Source: Allodiplogaster sudhausi (lineage: Eukaryota; Nematoda; Chromadorea; Rhabditida; Diplogasteridae). From it: 64,000 nt of DNA. The stretch spans positions 3,043,001 through 3,107,000 of the forward strand of contig CALZFC010000030.1 in NCBI GenBank assembly GCA_945643635.1, in the 5' to 3' direction. This document shows positions 24,600-35,951 of the stretch, piece after piece. The notes beneath the pieces are model-generated. The model searched no databases. It was not told where the DNA came from and saw only the letters and a program-made list of their open reading frames with translations. Positions within the stretch are counted from its first letter, which is position 1. Each line of letters starts with the position of its first letter. Both the position numbers and the translations under genes were made by a program.

Positions 24600-25055
24600 A
24601 TGGCTGACAAGAGTGCCTTCGTGCCCGTGGATCTCGGCGCCGGCGGAAGTGACGACGTCAACATGGACGACGAGCTCTTCGGCGCACCCAAGGTTCCCCT
24701 CCTTCTCTCTTTCCTTCCTTCTCCCTCTCTCCTTCTCTCTCTCTCTCCCTCCCCTCGCTCTCTTTCTCTAATTCTCTCTCACTCCTCTCTCCTCTCTCTC
24801 TTTACTTCTCTCTCTCTCCCTTTCTCTCTCTTATCTCTCTGTGTCTCTCTCTCTATCTCTCTTTCCTTCTCTCTCCATTTCTCTCTCTCTCCTCTCTCTC
24901 TTTCTCTCCACTCTACTCTCTCTCTCTCCCTCTCCTTTCAGTCCAGCCCCGCGCCTCCTCCCCCTCCGCCGGTCGCTGCTCCTCCGCCGCCGAAGCAGCC
25001 AATTGTCTATAGCAAGCCGAAGACTTACACGAAGACATACGCCGGCAAGAAGTGA
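24600..25055 (+). CDS. Small Pro-rich protein, two exons, unknown function
   Basis: Exons 24600-24692 and 24942-25055 join in phase to 68 aa. The N-terminal half is acidic and Gly-rich (DLGAGGSDDVNMDDELFGAP). A proline/alanine run follows, and the C-terminus is basic with Tyr-Thr-Lys repeats (KTYTKTYAGKK). There is no signal peptide or known domain. Support comes from a TATA box 95 nt upstream, gccATGG start context, a gttccc donor, a ctttcag acceptor after a (CT)n intron, and AATAAA 230 nt past the stop. It lies between minus-strand genes and runs opposite to them. A compact TATA-driven gene often means strong or stage-specific expression; that is inference. Confidence 0.7.
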   Translation: MADKSAFVPVDLGAGGSDDVNMDDELFGAPKVPLLLSFLPSPSLLLSLSPSPRSLSLILSHSSLLSLFTSLSLPFSLLSLCVSLSISLSFSLHFSLSPLSLSLHSTLSLSLSFQSSPAPPPPPPVAAPPPPKQPIVYSKPKTYTKTYAGKK

Positions 25056-25284
25056 GGAGGCTAGCCGAGCCTCTCTCCTCTCTCCTCCCTCACTCTCTCC
25101 GCTTCCATCACTCTCTCTCTCTCTGTTTCCCTCACTCTCTCCGCTTCCTCACTCTCTCTGCTTCCCTCACTCCCTCCAACTTCTCCCTTTTGTCTCCACA
25201 CTCGCTCATAAAGGCTGTGAGAAAAAGATGTTGTCGTCGGAAAATTGCATTAAAAACTTGATTGATAACCAGAAATCGTTAAAA

Positions 25285-25290
25285 AATAAA
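25285..25290 (+). terminator. Poly(A) signal of the small gene
   Basis: AATAAA, 230 nt after the stop codon at 25055, at the end of a CT-rich 3'UTR. Confidence 0.6.
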
Positions 25291-26439
25291 CATTTATAAA
25301 GACAATGCACATTTCTTCTTTCAATTTTTAAATTCATTTTCTCTGGTTGCTTCCCTACGCCCGTTTCTGGGCCGTTCACTGTTCGCACATTGATTCAGAC
25401 ATGAGTTTTATCGCCCAACTTTCCCTCCTCCACCTTCTGTTTGCAATCGAAGACGCCCTCTTGTCTCTTGAACAGAGGATTGATTGTATGGCCATGCAAG
25501 GTAAGCAACGCTCACTGCCGCCAAAAGGGCGATTTCGACGGGACACAAAAATATAGCAAGTTGGACATCTATACTGATAATGGAATGTCATATTGCGTGA
25601 GAACATCTAAAGTAATTTCACTCACTTCATTTCAACATTGTGGACAAATGTGAATATTAAAGTTATGGATCCGACAATGGAGTTCTTTGTGTTTATTGGA
25701 TGCTCGCAAACTTCACAATTGGATATTTAGCCATTTTTCCTTCAATATTATTTATGAAAATATGCAAAATTTGTTCAAATTAGGTCCCCCAAAACGTTTC
25801 CAAAGGGTCTTCTAAAGGTTGCTAAAATATGCAAATTTATGCAAATTAGGGTGTCTATATGTCGGCCGCAGGGGTCGTAGAGGCCCAAACGATAGTGCAT
25901 TGGACTCAGGTCGACGCGCGGGGTGAGCTCCTAGAGTGCAACTTGGGTCCACAAACAAACAAAAAAGTTACGATACCCTGTTGGGTTTACTTTTAGGTAA
26001 ACCAGGGAAATGCCATACTAACCATAAGTGCCCAAGCCTGCGAGCGCTGCCGCCACTAGTAGGAATTCGCCAACAAAGCTGGAAAAAATTGAGAATTCTT
26101 GGCACTGCTTGTGATTTCTCCACTATTATTCGACCTCGGGCCGGACTCGAAATCGTACAAAACAATCTCACATGACCCGGCTCTCGCGTGCCGCCCATGG
26201 TCCCAGGCCAACCCAAGCGCGCATTCTCATCGGCCCAATGGGGCCTTCGGGTGGCCGAAGAATCCGTTGGCCCGGCCACAGCGCTGCCCTGGCTAGCTCA
26301 CTGAACGTTGGACCCGTCGGCCATCGGGCCGGGCCGGGCCGTTGATGACGTCTCTAACGTACGGCAGAGCAAGCTCCACGTCTTCGCACTCTACGGCGTA
26401 TTTTCACATCCAATGCACACAAACGAGAGACTCCAAATC
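25291..26439. other. Spacer with an unusual GC-rich block
   Basis: No gene is supported. Positions 26150-26345 are sharply GC-rich with GGCCC/GGGCC repeats (ending CCGGGCCGGGCCGG), unlike the AT-rich surroundings. A sequence near 25870-25940 reads as a possible tRNA-like fragment but lacks a convincing B box. Confidence 0.4.
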
Positions 26440-27997
26440 TTATTTATCAGCGGAAACGAGAGACGAATTGGAATCGTCGATTCTCCTGCGAATAATCGTC
26501 ATCTTCGCTTACTTGGTGGCTTCCTGAAATTATATTCTAATTTTTAAATAAATAATATTTAATTAACATTTCTAAGTATATCTATGTATGTATGATATGA
26601 ATTTTTTTTTTCTTCAACTTTTTCAACTGTTTTTCAAAAATTGGAACTTCATTCACCGAAGTCATCTGCGAAGTGCCGCCTTTCTCATTCGAGTTCTGCA
26701 AAAATTTTACTTTATTTATCACAAATTATATTTATTAGTTTACTGTATATCAAGATTTATACGGTTGCGTAAATTATTCGACCTCTGAGACCTCCGACTT
26801 CTGCTTCACGAGTCCAACACACTCGGGTGATTTGTGAAGGTTCAGCTGAACAAGAAAAATGGAATTTCACCAATATTAATCATTAATTTCAAGAGTAGGC
26901 ATTATTTATGAATTTGTTGACATGAATTTCCGGAGCGGTGTACCTGAAAACATGTAACTTATAGTGAGTCTATTGTCTACCTGGAAAAAATAGACCTTTC
27001 GAAATACTTTATTCATGTATTCCTTACTTAGGGGGGCGGGGCGATACTTCACGAAGAAAGAGTGTTGGAGAGAGGGATATTAGATTCTAGAAATTCACGA
27101 AAAAGAAAGAAAATGAAATACCTTGGAAAGTGCTGGAGGCGGTGGATGCGAAGCAGAAAGTCGTTTGCTGGCTTCTGGAAAAATCGTTTGCTTCATTGCA
27201 AAGAACAACTGGGAATTCGAAGCTTCCGATCATATGAGAATGAGATCATGTGTGAATGAACTGCCTTTGAGAATTCTGGAGAACTTATTCTTTTTTTTTG
27301 CTTATTCCTTTTCCCTCCTCTTCTCTCCCTCTCTCTCTCTCTTTCTCTTTCTCCCTCTTTCTCTCTCTTTCTGTGTTTCTCTTTCACTCTCAATCTCCCA
27401 CCTCGTTTGAAAATGCGCATGAAGCTAGATGCATCTTGCGCGGAGAGGAAGTTGAATGCAGCATGCCTTAGGGTTGTTCCGGCGAAGGTCACGAGATTCG
27501 GATGGGGATGAGAAGCAGACTCCGCAACATTCCTCCTGAATACAGAAATAAAAATAACCAAGCAAAGATTGGAGGGGAAGATGTGAAAGAGAAACATTGG
27601 AGAAGTGAAGAGCAGAGTGGCCTCCGATGGGTTCATCATAACAACCAACTTCTCCCGTGCCGCGTAATCCTTTCAATAGAACATTTATTTCTATGCACGT
27701 ACATACATATGTGTTTTCAAGATGAAAAAGACATAATACATGACAGTCCATAAATTATATATGTGAATGGGTTGGGAAAAGAGAGAGCAACACCTTGATG
27801 TAGCAGACAATTCCGACGTGTACCTTCTGCCACTCCGACCCTCTTGCTTCCAAGAACTCAGCCACTCCCGATGCAACTATCTGAAGACAACCAATAGACT
27901 GGCAAGAAGTCGTAGAGAGAGAGAGAAAAGAAACAAAGACAGAGAGAGAAGAGAGAGAAAGAGAAGAGACAAAGACAGAGAGAGAAGAGACAAAGAT

Positions 27998-28048
<51 letters not shown>

Positions 28049-28261
28049 CAGAGTAAGCGAGCCAACCTCGTCTTGCGGCCCAAGCAGAGTGGCGACTGCC
28101 CGCTTCTCCTCACTGCTCAGATGGTCAGACAGTCTCTGCGGCCATCTAAACTGACATTATTAATGCCAGGATAGTAAAGAGAGATGAGTTGATTACTTGT
28201 TCGAAGGGGATGCATCCGGCGGGGCGAGGAATGAGGCCTGAGGAGGCTGCTGGAAGATCAT
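26440..28261 (-). CDS. EVH1/WH1-domain protein of WASP type, ten exons, no CRIB or VCA
   Basis: Exons 28261-28197, 28145-28067, 27898-27794, 27669-27596, 27535-27402, 27174-27122, 26845-26783, 26695-26657, 26523-26513 (11 nt) and 26485-26440 join without a phase error to 222 aa. Residues about 30-150 align by eye with the WASP WH1 domain: LSSEEKRAVATLLG matches the LTPQEN...LLG helix, HVGIVCYIKD matches HCGAVCFVKD, and HPHPNLVTFAGTT...AFNF matches the PTPFFHTFAGDDC...NFA block. WH1 domains bind proline-rich partners such as WIP and link to actin control. The protein stops soon after a PPPP motif with a Ser/Lys-rich tail, so the GTPase-binding and Arp2/3-activating parts of WASP are absent. 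The first exon is open upstream to 28296, so an upstream 5' exon or trans-splicing there is possible. Confidence 0.78.
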
Positions 28262-28742
28262 TCCACTCCAATTCCGTCGCAGTGTTTCAGGAACAACTGC
28301 AAATATACAGCCAACAGCAACGTTTCTTCATTTCAAACTAGAAACCCCACCGAAATTGATAAGGGGATTTTATTTGGACATGCGCCCATCTGATACTGTG
28401 AAGTGGGCAGAGGGTGTAAATCAGGAGCTTGAATCTTTGCCATACATAAATACATACATACATATGTATGTACTTACATCTAGGACAAATCTATAAAACG
28501 GTACAAGTGTAAAGCAGCTTGAATTGATTAAGATCAGAATAACTAGGTGAATGAAGCAGATAGGCTATACGAACTGATAAGAGTAATTGCTAAAAGGCTT
28601 CAAAAGGGAGGGCGAACGAGTGAGAGATAAAGAGGAAGAGAGGGACAAGGGAGAGAGACAGACAAAGAGATGGAGTGCCAGAGAATGATAGATGAGAGAG
28701 AGAGTGAGGAAGTGAGGGGGAAGGGAGTCAGAAAGCGAAAGT

Positions 28743-29237
28743 CTATTGCACTTTTCTACACGTGCCAACGCGCTGGGTTATCATTTGTAGGCAGATATTT
28801 GTATACACAAACACATCATGTAAGACAGGAGAAGAGTGCAAGGTAGAACAATGGAGAGAGATGTTGGAAGGAAAAATCAAATGGAATGGGTTCGCGTTCT
28901 GTTTTGTAATTTCATGCCCTGAGGAAGAAGCCACAAAAGAATACCATAAATGTTATTGTTGATTGAAGAGCTATACAAGTTGGGATCCGCCGAAGAGACC
29001 GAAACTCTGGCGGCGGCCGATGAATGCGACGTTTTGAATCCATTCTCAACTGCTAAAATGTATTTGCATAGCTGCACACGACAACGCTCATTTCTCTTCT
29101 AATAAATATTTTACAGGGATTTTTAATTATTGGAATACTCTTTTATGAATTGCAAACAACTCTGGCTAACCATGTTGAAGACTGAAACGACGACGAGGCC
29201 GAAGACCATGTGAATTACAAGAAGAGAACTTGAAGCG
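28743..29237 (-). CDS. 3' exons of an unidentified minus-strand gene
   Basis: Three exons, 29237-29171, 29052-28945 and 28918-28743, join in a consistent phase (each junction phase 1) and end in TAG. The segment starts basic (RPRRRF), continues Ser/Ala-rich (TSHSSAAARVSVSSADP) and ends without a recognised domain. More 5' exons are likely upstream. A candidate at 35490-35462 encodes ISLVAAVP and has a strong gtgagt donor, and 33.2-33.4 kb has minus-strand coding-like frames. I cannot name the product. The gene lies 446 bp upstream of the EVH1 gene in the same direction. Confidence 0.5.
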
Positions 29238-29324
29238 CTGACTGGAAACAGGAAGGGCAGGGGGAAGATGGAAAAAAATGTCAAGTCGAACACATCTTCC
29301 TCAGAGCTAATGGTCCGACCGGGC

Positions 29325-29329
29325 ACGAG

Positions 29330-29381
<52 letters not shown>

Positions 29382-30027
29382 CTCTCTCTCATTCTCTCTC
29401 ACTCTCTATCTCTCTCTCTCTCTGGCTTCTGAAATTAAACGTATAAAACTGCTTAATTTAATTTACAATTTAAAAAATAAGACAGCACAGGTTACAGAGT
29501 CCTCTCGAGTAGACGTTGGAGAAAGATATTGAGAACGGGAGAAGGGCGAAAAAGCAAAATATGGAGATGTAGGGATGGAATGATAACTGCTGGTTTCTCC
29601 ACTTTTTTTTGTTCTGAAGTTTTTCTCGTACTATAACCTGTTTTTGTTTCGCTTTGTTCCAATATCTATAATTTCCAATATTCATTAATGTTTTTGATAT
29701 AATGTCATAAAAATTGGGGGAATTACGGTTTTTGGCATCATATTTATGTATGTACATACATATATGAATAGAGCTCGGCCTGAAATATTTGAAGCATTCC
29801 TCTTTTTTTTTGTGACAAAATCTTTTGAGCTACTATTACTGCATTATTGTTTATTTTTTGCGTATTTTTGGACACATCATTTCATTAGTGTTGAAAGGAA
29901 ATACAATTTGCTGCTCGGCTTCATTGCTTGTAAGGCTGAATTAATCTTTCGCTCTCTGTTCTCTCGCCCTCTCTCACTCTGTTCTACCTCTCTTTCTCCA
30001 TCTCTCTCTATCTCTCTCTCACCTAGT

Positions 30028-30090
<63 letters not shown>

Positions 30091-30329
30091 CTCTCTACTT
30101 CCCATTTCTCTCATGGTCAGCTTCTGCCTATCGTCTTTGATCTTTTCTGTCTCATCCTTCACGCTACTAATTAATCTTCCCCTTTCCTCACTCTTGTGTT
30201 CTTTACATCTCCTTATCTCTGCTCCCTTGCCCCCTTCATATTCTCACTCTCTCTCCCTCTCCCTCTCTCTCCCTCTCCGCCTCTCTCTGTCTCTCTCTCT
30301 GTCTCTGTCTCCCTCTCTCTCACCCTCCT

Positions 30330-30364
<35 letters not shown>

Positions 30365-30570
30365 CTCTGCACTTTCCTTCTTCTCTCATTTCTAGTGCCT
30401 TGTGTGCTGCCTTCCAGTGTAGCTCGTGACTTCTCCAATGGGAGGAGAGCGTGCCGGGAAAAAAGGTATATCACGAGCACAAAGAGGAGAGTGAAGGAGC
30501 TATATACGATAGGAGAGAAACAAGGAAGGAGAGAAAGGTATGGAAAATAGAAATAGAGGAAGAAGAAGAC

Positions 30571-30618
<48 letters not shown>

Positions 30619-30681
30619 GAGAGAGGAAGAGAAAGAGAACGAGAGGGTGCGAGAGAATCAGAGAGTGAAAAAGTGCAAGGG

Positions 30682-30714
<33 letters not shown>

Positions 30715-31320
30715 CGCATGTAAGATGAAGGCAGCACAATGTTTTCACTTTGCCTATATTTGGAGCTTCTCGTTTTGCGGTGTCTTATAGCTCCTTTTCC
30801 ACTCTTTAATTCTCTTCTTTCATTTCCTTTTCTTCTGCTTATATTTCATCTCTCTTTATCTCTTTCTATCTCTTTCTATCTCCTTCTCTCTCTATCTCTC
30901 TTTCTCTCTTGTTCTCCCTATTTCTCTTTCTCTCTCTCTCTATGTCTCTGTCTCGCTCTTTCTCTATCTCCTCACTCTCTCTCTCTTCTTTGTCTGAGAT
31001 AGAGAGATAAAGAGAGATAGAGATAGATAAAGAGAGAGAGAGAGGCCAATGTTCCGCCAGAGATAGCCACAAGTTGCCTTGAGGCTATCGATCTAGAATG
31101 CATGCGTACGCTTGCTCATGTCTGCGGGGAAAGAGAGATAGAGAGAGAGAGAGCGAGAGAGATAGAGTAAGAGAAAAAGAAAGAGATCGAGAGAAGAGAG
31201 AGATCGAGAAAAGAGAGAGAGAGTGAGTGTTAGAGAGGGAGAGAGTGAAGAAGACAGGTAGAGAAAAGGGGGAAGGGATGGTAGGCGAGAGAGAGAGAGA
31301 GAGATAACTAGAGGGAAAGA
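29325..31320. repeat. Cluster of CT and GA microsatellites
   Basis: CT tracts lie at 29330-29425, 29960-30100, 30240-30365 and 30840-30990. GA tracts lie at 30565-30715, 31005-31045 and 31130-31310. A few short coding-like islands with splice-like edges sit between them (for example 30420-30470 and 31048-31120) but can be read on either strand. I assign no gene. Confidence 0.7.
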
Positions 31321-31473
31321 AAAAAGGAAGGAAAAAAATAAAGGAAGGAAAAAATGTTTAAGAGGGCACTTGAATCTTTTTTGCTGCCACCGCTCATAAA
31401 CCGACTTTTTTCTTTTTCCGCTCCGCCTACTTTGAAATTCCGCATCTCGTACTTTAGCCACATTTCTTCGCTA

Positions 31474-32638
31474 CACAGGAATTTTAAAGGGGGCCCACGT
31501 ATGCTGAATAGGGGGCCACACCGGGGTGCGACCACGCCGTGGCCCCTCATTCCGCACTCGCGCAGCCACCCTTTACCCAAGCAACCTCGCCGTGGCCCCT
31601 GATTCTGCTTGTGGTGGCCACTAATGCTTTTTGACGTTGAAATGGGGCCACAAGGGGGTTTATCTAGTGTAAAAGTACGGTTGTTTTCCGATGTTTTTAA
31701 AAACGAGAAGGACGCTGCACTAAAATATTACTCGCCATGGACTTTTTGCATGTGCTGTTCATTATGTATTTTAGCTTCTGACTTAATTAGTTTGTTTTTC
31801 ATGGTTTGCGATGGCTTGCAAACGAAAATGCGACTACAGGATGGGATCGAGGCGGCCCAACTGCAATTAGTCGCGTAACTTTAACAGGTCAGCGCTGTTT
31901 TGTTTACTTTAAGTTCGCTGCGATGATTTTTTTGAAGACGGTGCTGCACCTTGCGAGATCGAGCGCGACCTGTTCCGCGGCGAGAGAGACACTGAAGATG
32001 GGGACAGCGATGGATGTTTTGGAAGAAGACTACGGCGTGTCGTTCGCACGAGGTCAACTGCTCCAGTAATGATTTTTTTAAACTTCAAAGCTACTCTTCC
32101 AGTGTGCGGTGATGAGCGACTGGTATCTGCGCAGGCTGGATGGGACAGGCAGGGAGGCCATTCTTCCCCAAGAAGTGCAGTGTTGGACAAGACTTGCGAT
32201 CTTTCCTTGCCGCCGAGATAGATAACGCCCCCTTGCCCGTTCATTTTCCGCATGTTAGGATTCCCGTTTTGATTGTCATGTGATTCTGGTAACTAGAAGA
32301 ATAAATGTACTTGTCAAGTGATGAAAGCAGGCACGAGAAAAGCAATGAATAAGGGGCAGCGAACGGTATGATAAGGGGCCCGGATGAGCTGGATAGGGGG
32401 CCCAGGTATGTGGAAAAGGGGGCGCTACAACGGAGAATAAGGGGCCCCTGTTCGTTGTATAAGTGGCCACGACGTAGTCTTTCGGGAGCTTACGCGCTTG
32501 ATCAGGGGCCCCGGCTAGCAGAATGAGGGGCCCACGCCGGGTGGATTAGGGGCCAAAATGGGTTCTCTCTTGGCCGCTAAAAATCGCACGTCGTGGCCCC
32601 TTATTCCCCATGCATGGGCCCCCTTTAAAATTCCTGTG
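31474..32638. mobile_element. 1165-bp TIR element with GGGGCC subterminal repeats
   Basis: The ends are exact inverted repeats: CACAGGAATTTTAAAGGGGG at the left and the same read inward from the right, flanked by TA on both sides (31472-31473 and 32639-32640). The first and last 250 bp hold about a dozen copies of an AATAAGGGGCCC-like motif in both orientations, a typical arrangement of transposase-binding sites. The core (31640-32260) has ordinary composition and one open frame of about 100 codons, 31913-32220 plus strand, that starts after a tttaag acceptor and is acidic then basic; I do not recognise it. No transposase is seen, so the element is non-autonomous. Confidence 0.8.
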
Positions 32639-33693
32639 TACTTACTGGAGTGTGCACTTTTTAGGACGCATGATTTGAATTTCATTTCCGCCTAAAAAGG
32701 GCAAATTGGCAAAGCTTTTTTTTCCTTTGAAAGCTTTTTGTCGACATTTTTAGTTGTATTCTGTGTATGGCTCGGCACATTTGTTCTCCGCTCACAGTTT
32801 AGCCCCCGCTTTGAGAAAGCTGAGAAGGAAACGCGCTTTTTTTGCTCAGAATGTCGTCGGCGCTTGTTTGCTTCGCTTTTTGCGATTTCGTACGGAGAAT
32901 GTCTTTATTACATTCTTCCCTGTTTTCACGCATAGAATATTGTGCATAGTGTGATGTCGCCCTTTAATGCTGGCCTAGAGCGACGGGAAACCTCTCAATT
33001 TTTCTTCCTTTTCTTCCTTTTACGCGTGATTTTTTTCTTCCTATTTCGCGTGCTTCTACAATTGGCGAGCCTTGATAAATTGTCTATCCTTCAGACATTT
33101 ATTTCCTGCGCTGTTTCTCTTCTTCTTCTTCTTCTTTTTCTTCTCCTTTTTCGGCCGTCTGTCCACAGAATGCAACAACAAGACCATGGCCTATTTCATA
33201 TGTGATGCAAAACGTGAACAACAGCTCGCCTCCAAGCTATCATTCTTTTCCATTTTTCATTCATTCCAGAGATGCTTGTCATATGTAAAGAGAAGAGAAA
33301 AAGGAAGAAGAGCACATTTCGAATGAGCTTCAACTCTCCTCGTGATCGGGCATGCTGTCTATCATTTGCTTGGACAAAAGGGAAAGACAGTTTCGCAAGC
33401 TTGATTGGAATACTGGAATTCTCCATGTAGAGAGAAGCGACTGCTGTTCTCTCCGTTTCGTAAACTCTGATTGATCATATTCGTCTATTCGTTCCAAAGC
33501 TTTTCCGTATCGGTGTCATGTGCTTCGTGAAATTATTTCATGCTTTAAGCTCCCCACGATGCCCCAAATTTTTTTCTCTCTCTTTCTATGGCCTCTCTCC
33601 CCTCAATTTTTCAACATCTGTCCACTCTTCCTGTCATGCACTCTCTGATCTTGATTACCCTTTGGGGCAGCGCTCTCTGTCTCCCTTTCTCTG

Positions 33694-33699
<6 letters not shown>

Positions 33700-33744
<45 letters not shown>

Positions 33745-33948
33745 TGTCTCTCTCCCCTCGTGCTGTTGCACCGCCCGCGGTGTCCGTTCGTGCCAACCCT
33801 TGGTCCGCGACGTCGGAGGACGATGAGGGCATTGAGTGAGAAGGAGATTTGAAAGGGGGCGATAGATTTGGGAATGGATGGACGGAGAGAGAGAAAGAGA
33901 GAGAGAGAGAGCGAACTGCAAGGGTAGTATCCTCGTGTTGACGTCGGT

Positions 33949-33991
<43 letters not shown>

Positions 33992-34015
33992 TCTCTCTCT
34001 CTCTTTCTCTATATT
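33700..34015. repeat. CT tracts flanking a GC-rich coding-like island
   Basis: (CT)n at 33700-33755 and 33955-34015. Between them, 33756-33832 has the codon bias of the real exons here and ends in a gtgagaa donor. Confidence 0.7.
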
Positions 34016-34748
34016 TCTCACACCCTCCGTGTTGTTCGTAGCGACCATGATCACATGCTTTGAGTGTGCGATCATTCGAATTCATTACCTTCACTTCTCC
34101 CCTGCTATCTCTTTTTCTTTTTCTTCCTCACTCTCTCTCTCCCCTTTTTCTCTGTCTCTCTCTCCCTCTATCTCTCCCTCGTTTATTGCTTTCTTCTCCA
34201 ATCCCTCTCGCTGTATTTTTGCCGAACGCACTTTTTCCGCAACGTTCTCTATCATGTTCTGCTTGTCTAGCACAGACAAGAGCCATCCTGTGCCACCAAT
34301 CGCCCTCTATGCTTCCATTCTCGTCCAAAACTTTGATCTCTTCCACTTTTGCGTGATTCCTCTCTCTCTCTCTCTCTCTTCTCCCTCTCATTAATCTCTC
34401 GCCGTCTGTTCTCTCTCCGTTCCGTGTTCATCTCTCTCCGACTCCGCCATTCCGTGCCGTGTGACCTATCCCCCCCCCCCCCCCCCCTCTCCTCCCCTTC
34501 CTTTTTCCAACCCCCTGTCTCTCCGTCTCTCCTTCCCTCCCCCCCCCCCTCCCCAAAGTGCAAGTTGCCCTGCCAGTGTCTGTGAGAGCAAGCAGCTCAG
34601 ACCCCCAAGCTCCGCCATGCTGCAGGTCGCTGTCGCTGCAGCCCCGTCGACGGCAACGCCAGCCGCCGATTCGAGCTGCGCAAGGCTTCCTCGAACCTTG
34701 GCCCCCCAGCAGTCGCATCTGTCGAAAGGCGACGCTCGTTCCGCAAGG
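33760..34748 (+). other. Candidate upstream exons, perhaps of the ZNF277 gene
   Basis: The segment ending at 33834 (open frame with AVSVRANPWSATSEDDEGI, donor gtgagaa, phase 2) can join one at about 34563-34748 (open, phase 2 in and out). That in turn can splice in frame to the acceptor tttttatag just before the ZNF277 start, which is preceded in frame by KKRSSTGNS. Taken together the three would extend ZNF277 at its N-terminus. The second segment is also open in other frames, so this is tentative. Confidence 0.3.
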
Positions 34749-34754
34749 TTTGGA

Positions 34755-34900
34755 GGCATATTCCAGACATTGCTGACTTTGGAATCTTCCAAAGACTGCG
34801 AGATTTTGGAATATTCCAAAGAATGCGACATTTTGGAATATTCCAAGCAATGATATTTTTGAATATTCCAAAAAGCTAGACTTTTTTGGAATATTCATTC
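34755..34900. repeat. Palindromic TTTTGGAATATTCCAA repeats
   Basis: Five degenerate copies of a 26-30 bp unit, each centred on the palindrome TTGGAATATTCCAA with spacers like AGAATGCGACA. The core is shared with arrays in introns of GBA2 and ZNF277. Confidence 0.8.
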
Positions 34901-35951
34901 TTCCAAGAACGCAAAAAATACGTCTGAAAGATATCACGTTAATTGGCACAGAATACGAAGCACATGCGTCATCAACATCCTTCAGCCTACCATAGATGCA
35001 TCTAACAAATGACGTCTGAATTTAAATGGTCACCTATCGAATAAGTGGATTGCAGCTATTGCGTTTTTTTATCGGCTTCCCTGTCTAGACATTTCTCATT
35101 TCATGGAGGGGTCGGTCCTTTTTTCTGTTAGCGTGGAGTGGAGATGCTTGAGTGTGGGGGTTAGAGAGTGAGGGGAAGCGAGGAAGAAAAAAGGGGGGGG
35201 GAGAGAAACGAAAGAACACCGTTTCAATGACGCCTGCCTGGTCTTGGTGTCTGCCATCACGTGGCTTGTCCGGCAACAGAAAGAGGGAGCGGAGATGTCA
35301 AGGTGGTGGAGAGGGCACTGGAAGGGGAGAGACTATGGGAAAGTAGGAGAGTACTGAAGTAGCAGTGAAAAGGAGAGAGTGGAAGAGACGGAGAGAGAAG
35401 TTACAAAGGCAGGGCACTTTGTTTTGCTCGAACGCGCGCGTTTGTTCCTATCGACAACTCACGCGGAACCGCTGCGACCAGTGAGATATGCTCGGGAGCA
35501 AGAAAAAGATTTTGGGGGAAGAGGGAGAGAGAGAGAGTGGGCAGGAGGCGAGAGAAAGAGAGAATGGAAAGAAGTTCACAAGGCTACGACGAGACTATTC
35601 ACGAATATTCCTTGTGACAGTAAATATACCATGAGACTAGCATGAATATGGGAATGGGGTTGTGAGCTACGAATGATAATGAATATTCATGAGTTCCAAG
35701 AGTTGTGGAATACTGAAAGGCAGCCAGGGGCTTTGTAATCAGAGGAAGTCAGAAGCTTGTTGATTGAAACTAGAACATGGGAGTACTATATTAGTTGGGA
35801 AAGAACATAAAGTAAGAAAAAAGAGGATATTTTTTATAGGGTTGGAGCATGGGAGTGTCTTGGAGTTATATTAGTAGGGATGAAGAAATTAGCAGCAATA
35901 AAAAATAAATGGATTTTTTATAGGAAGAAGCGATCGTCGACTGGAAACAGC

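Noticed and set aside
25870..25940. Second tRNA-like or SINE head
   Set aside because: The supposed B box matches poorly and the spacing to the A-box-like motif is too short.
26150..26345. GC-rich block as a CpG-island promoter or rRNA fragment
   Set aside because: No rRNA signature or promoter element is recognisable; it is only a compositional outlier.
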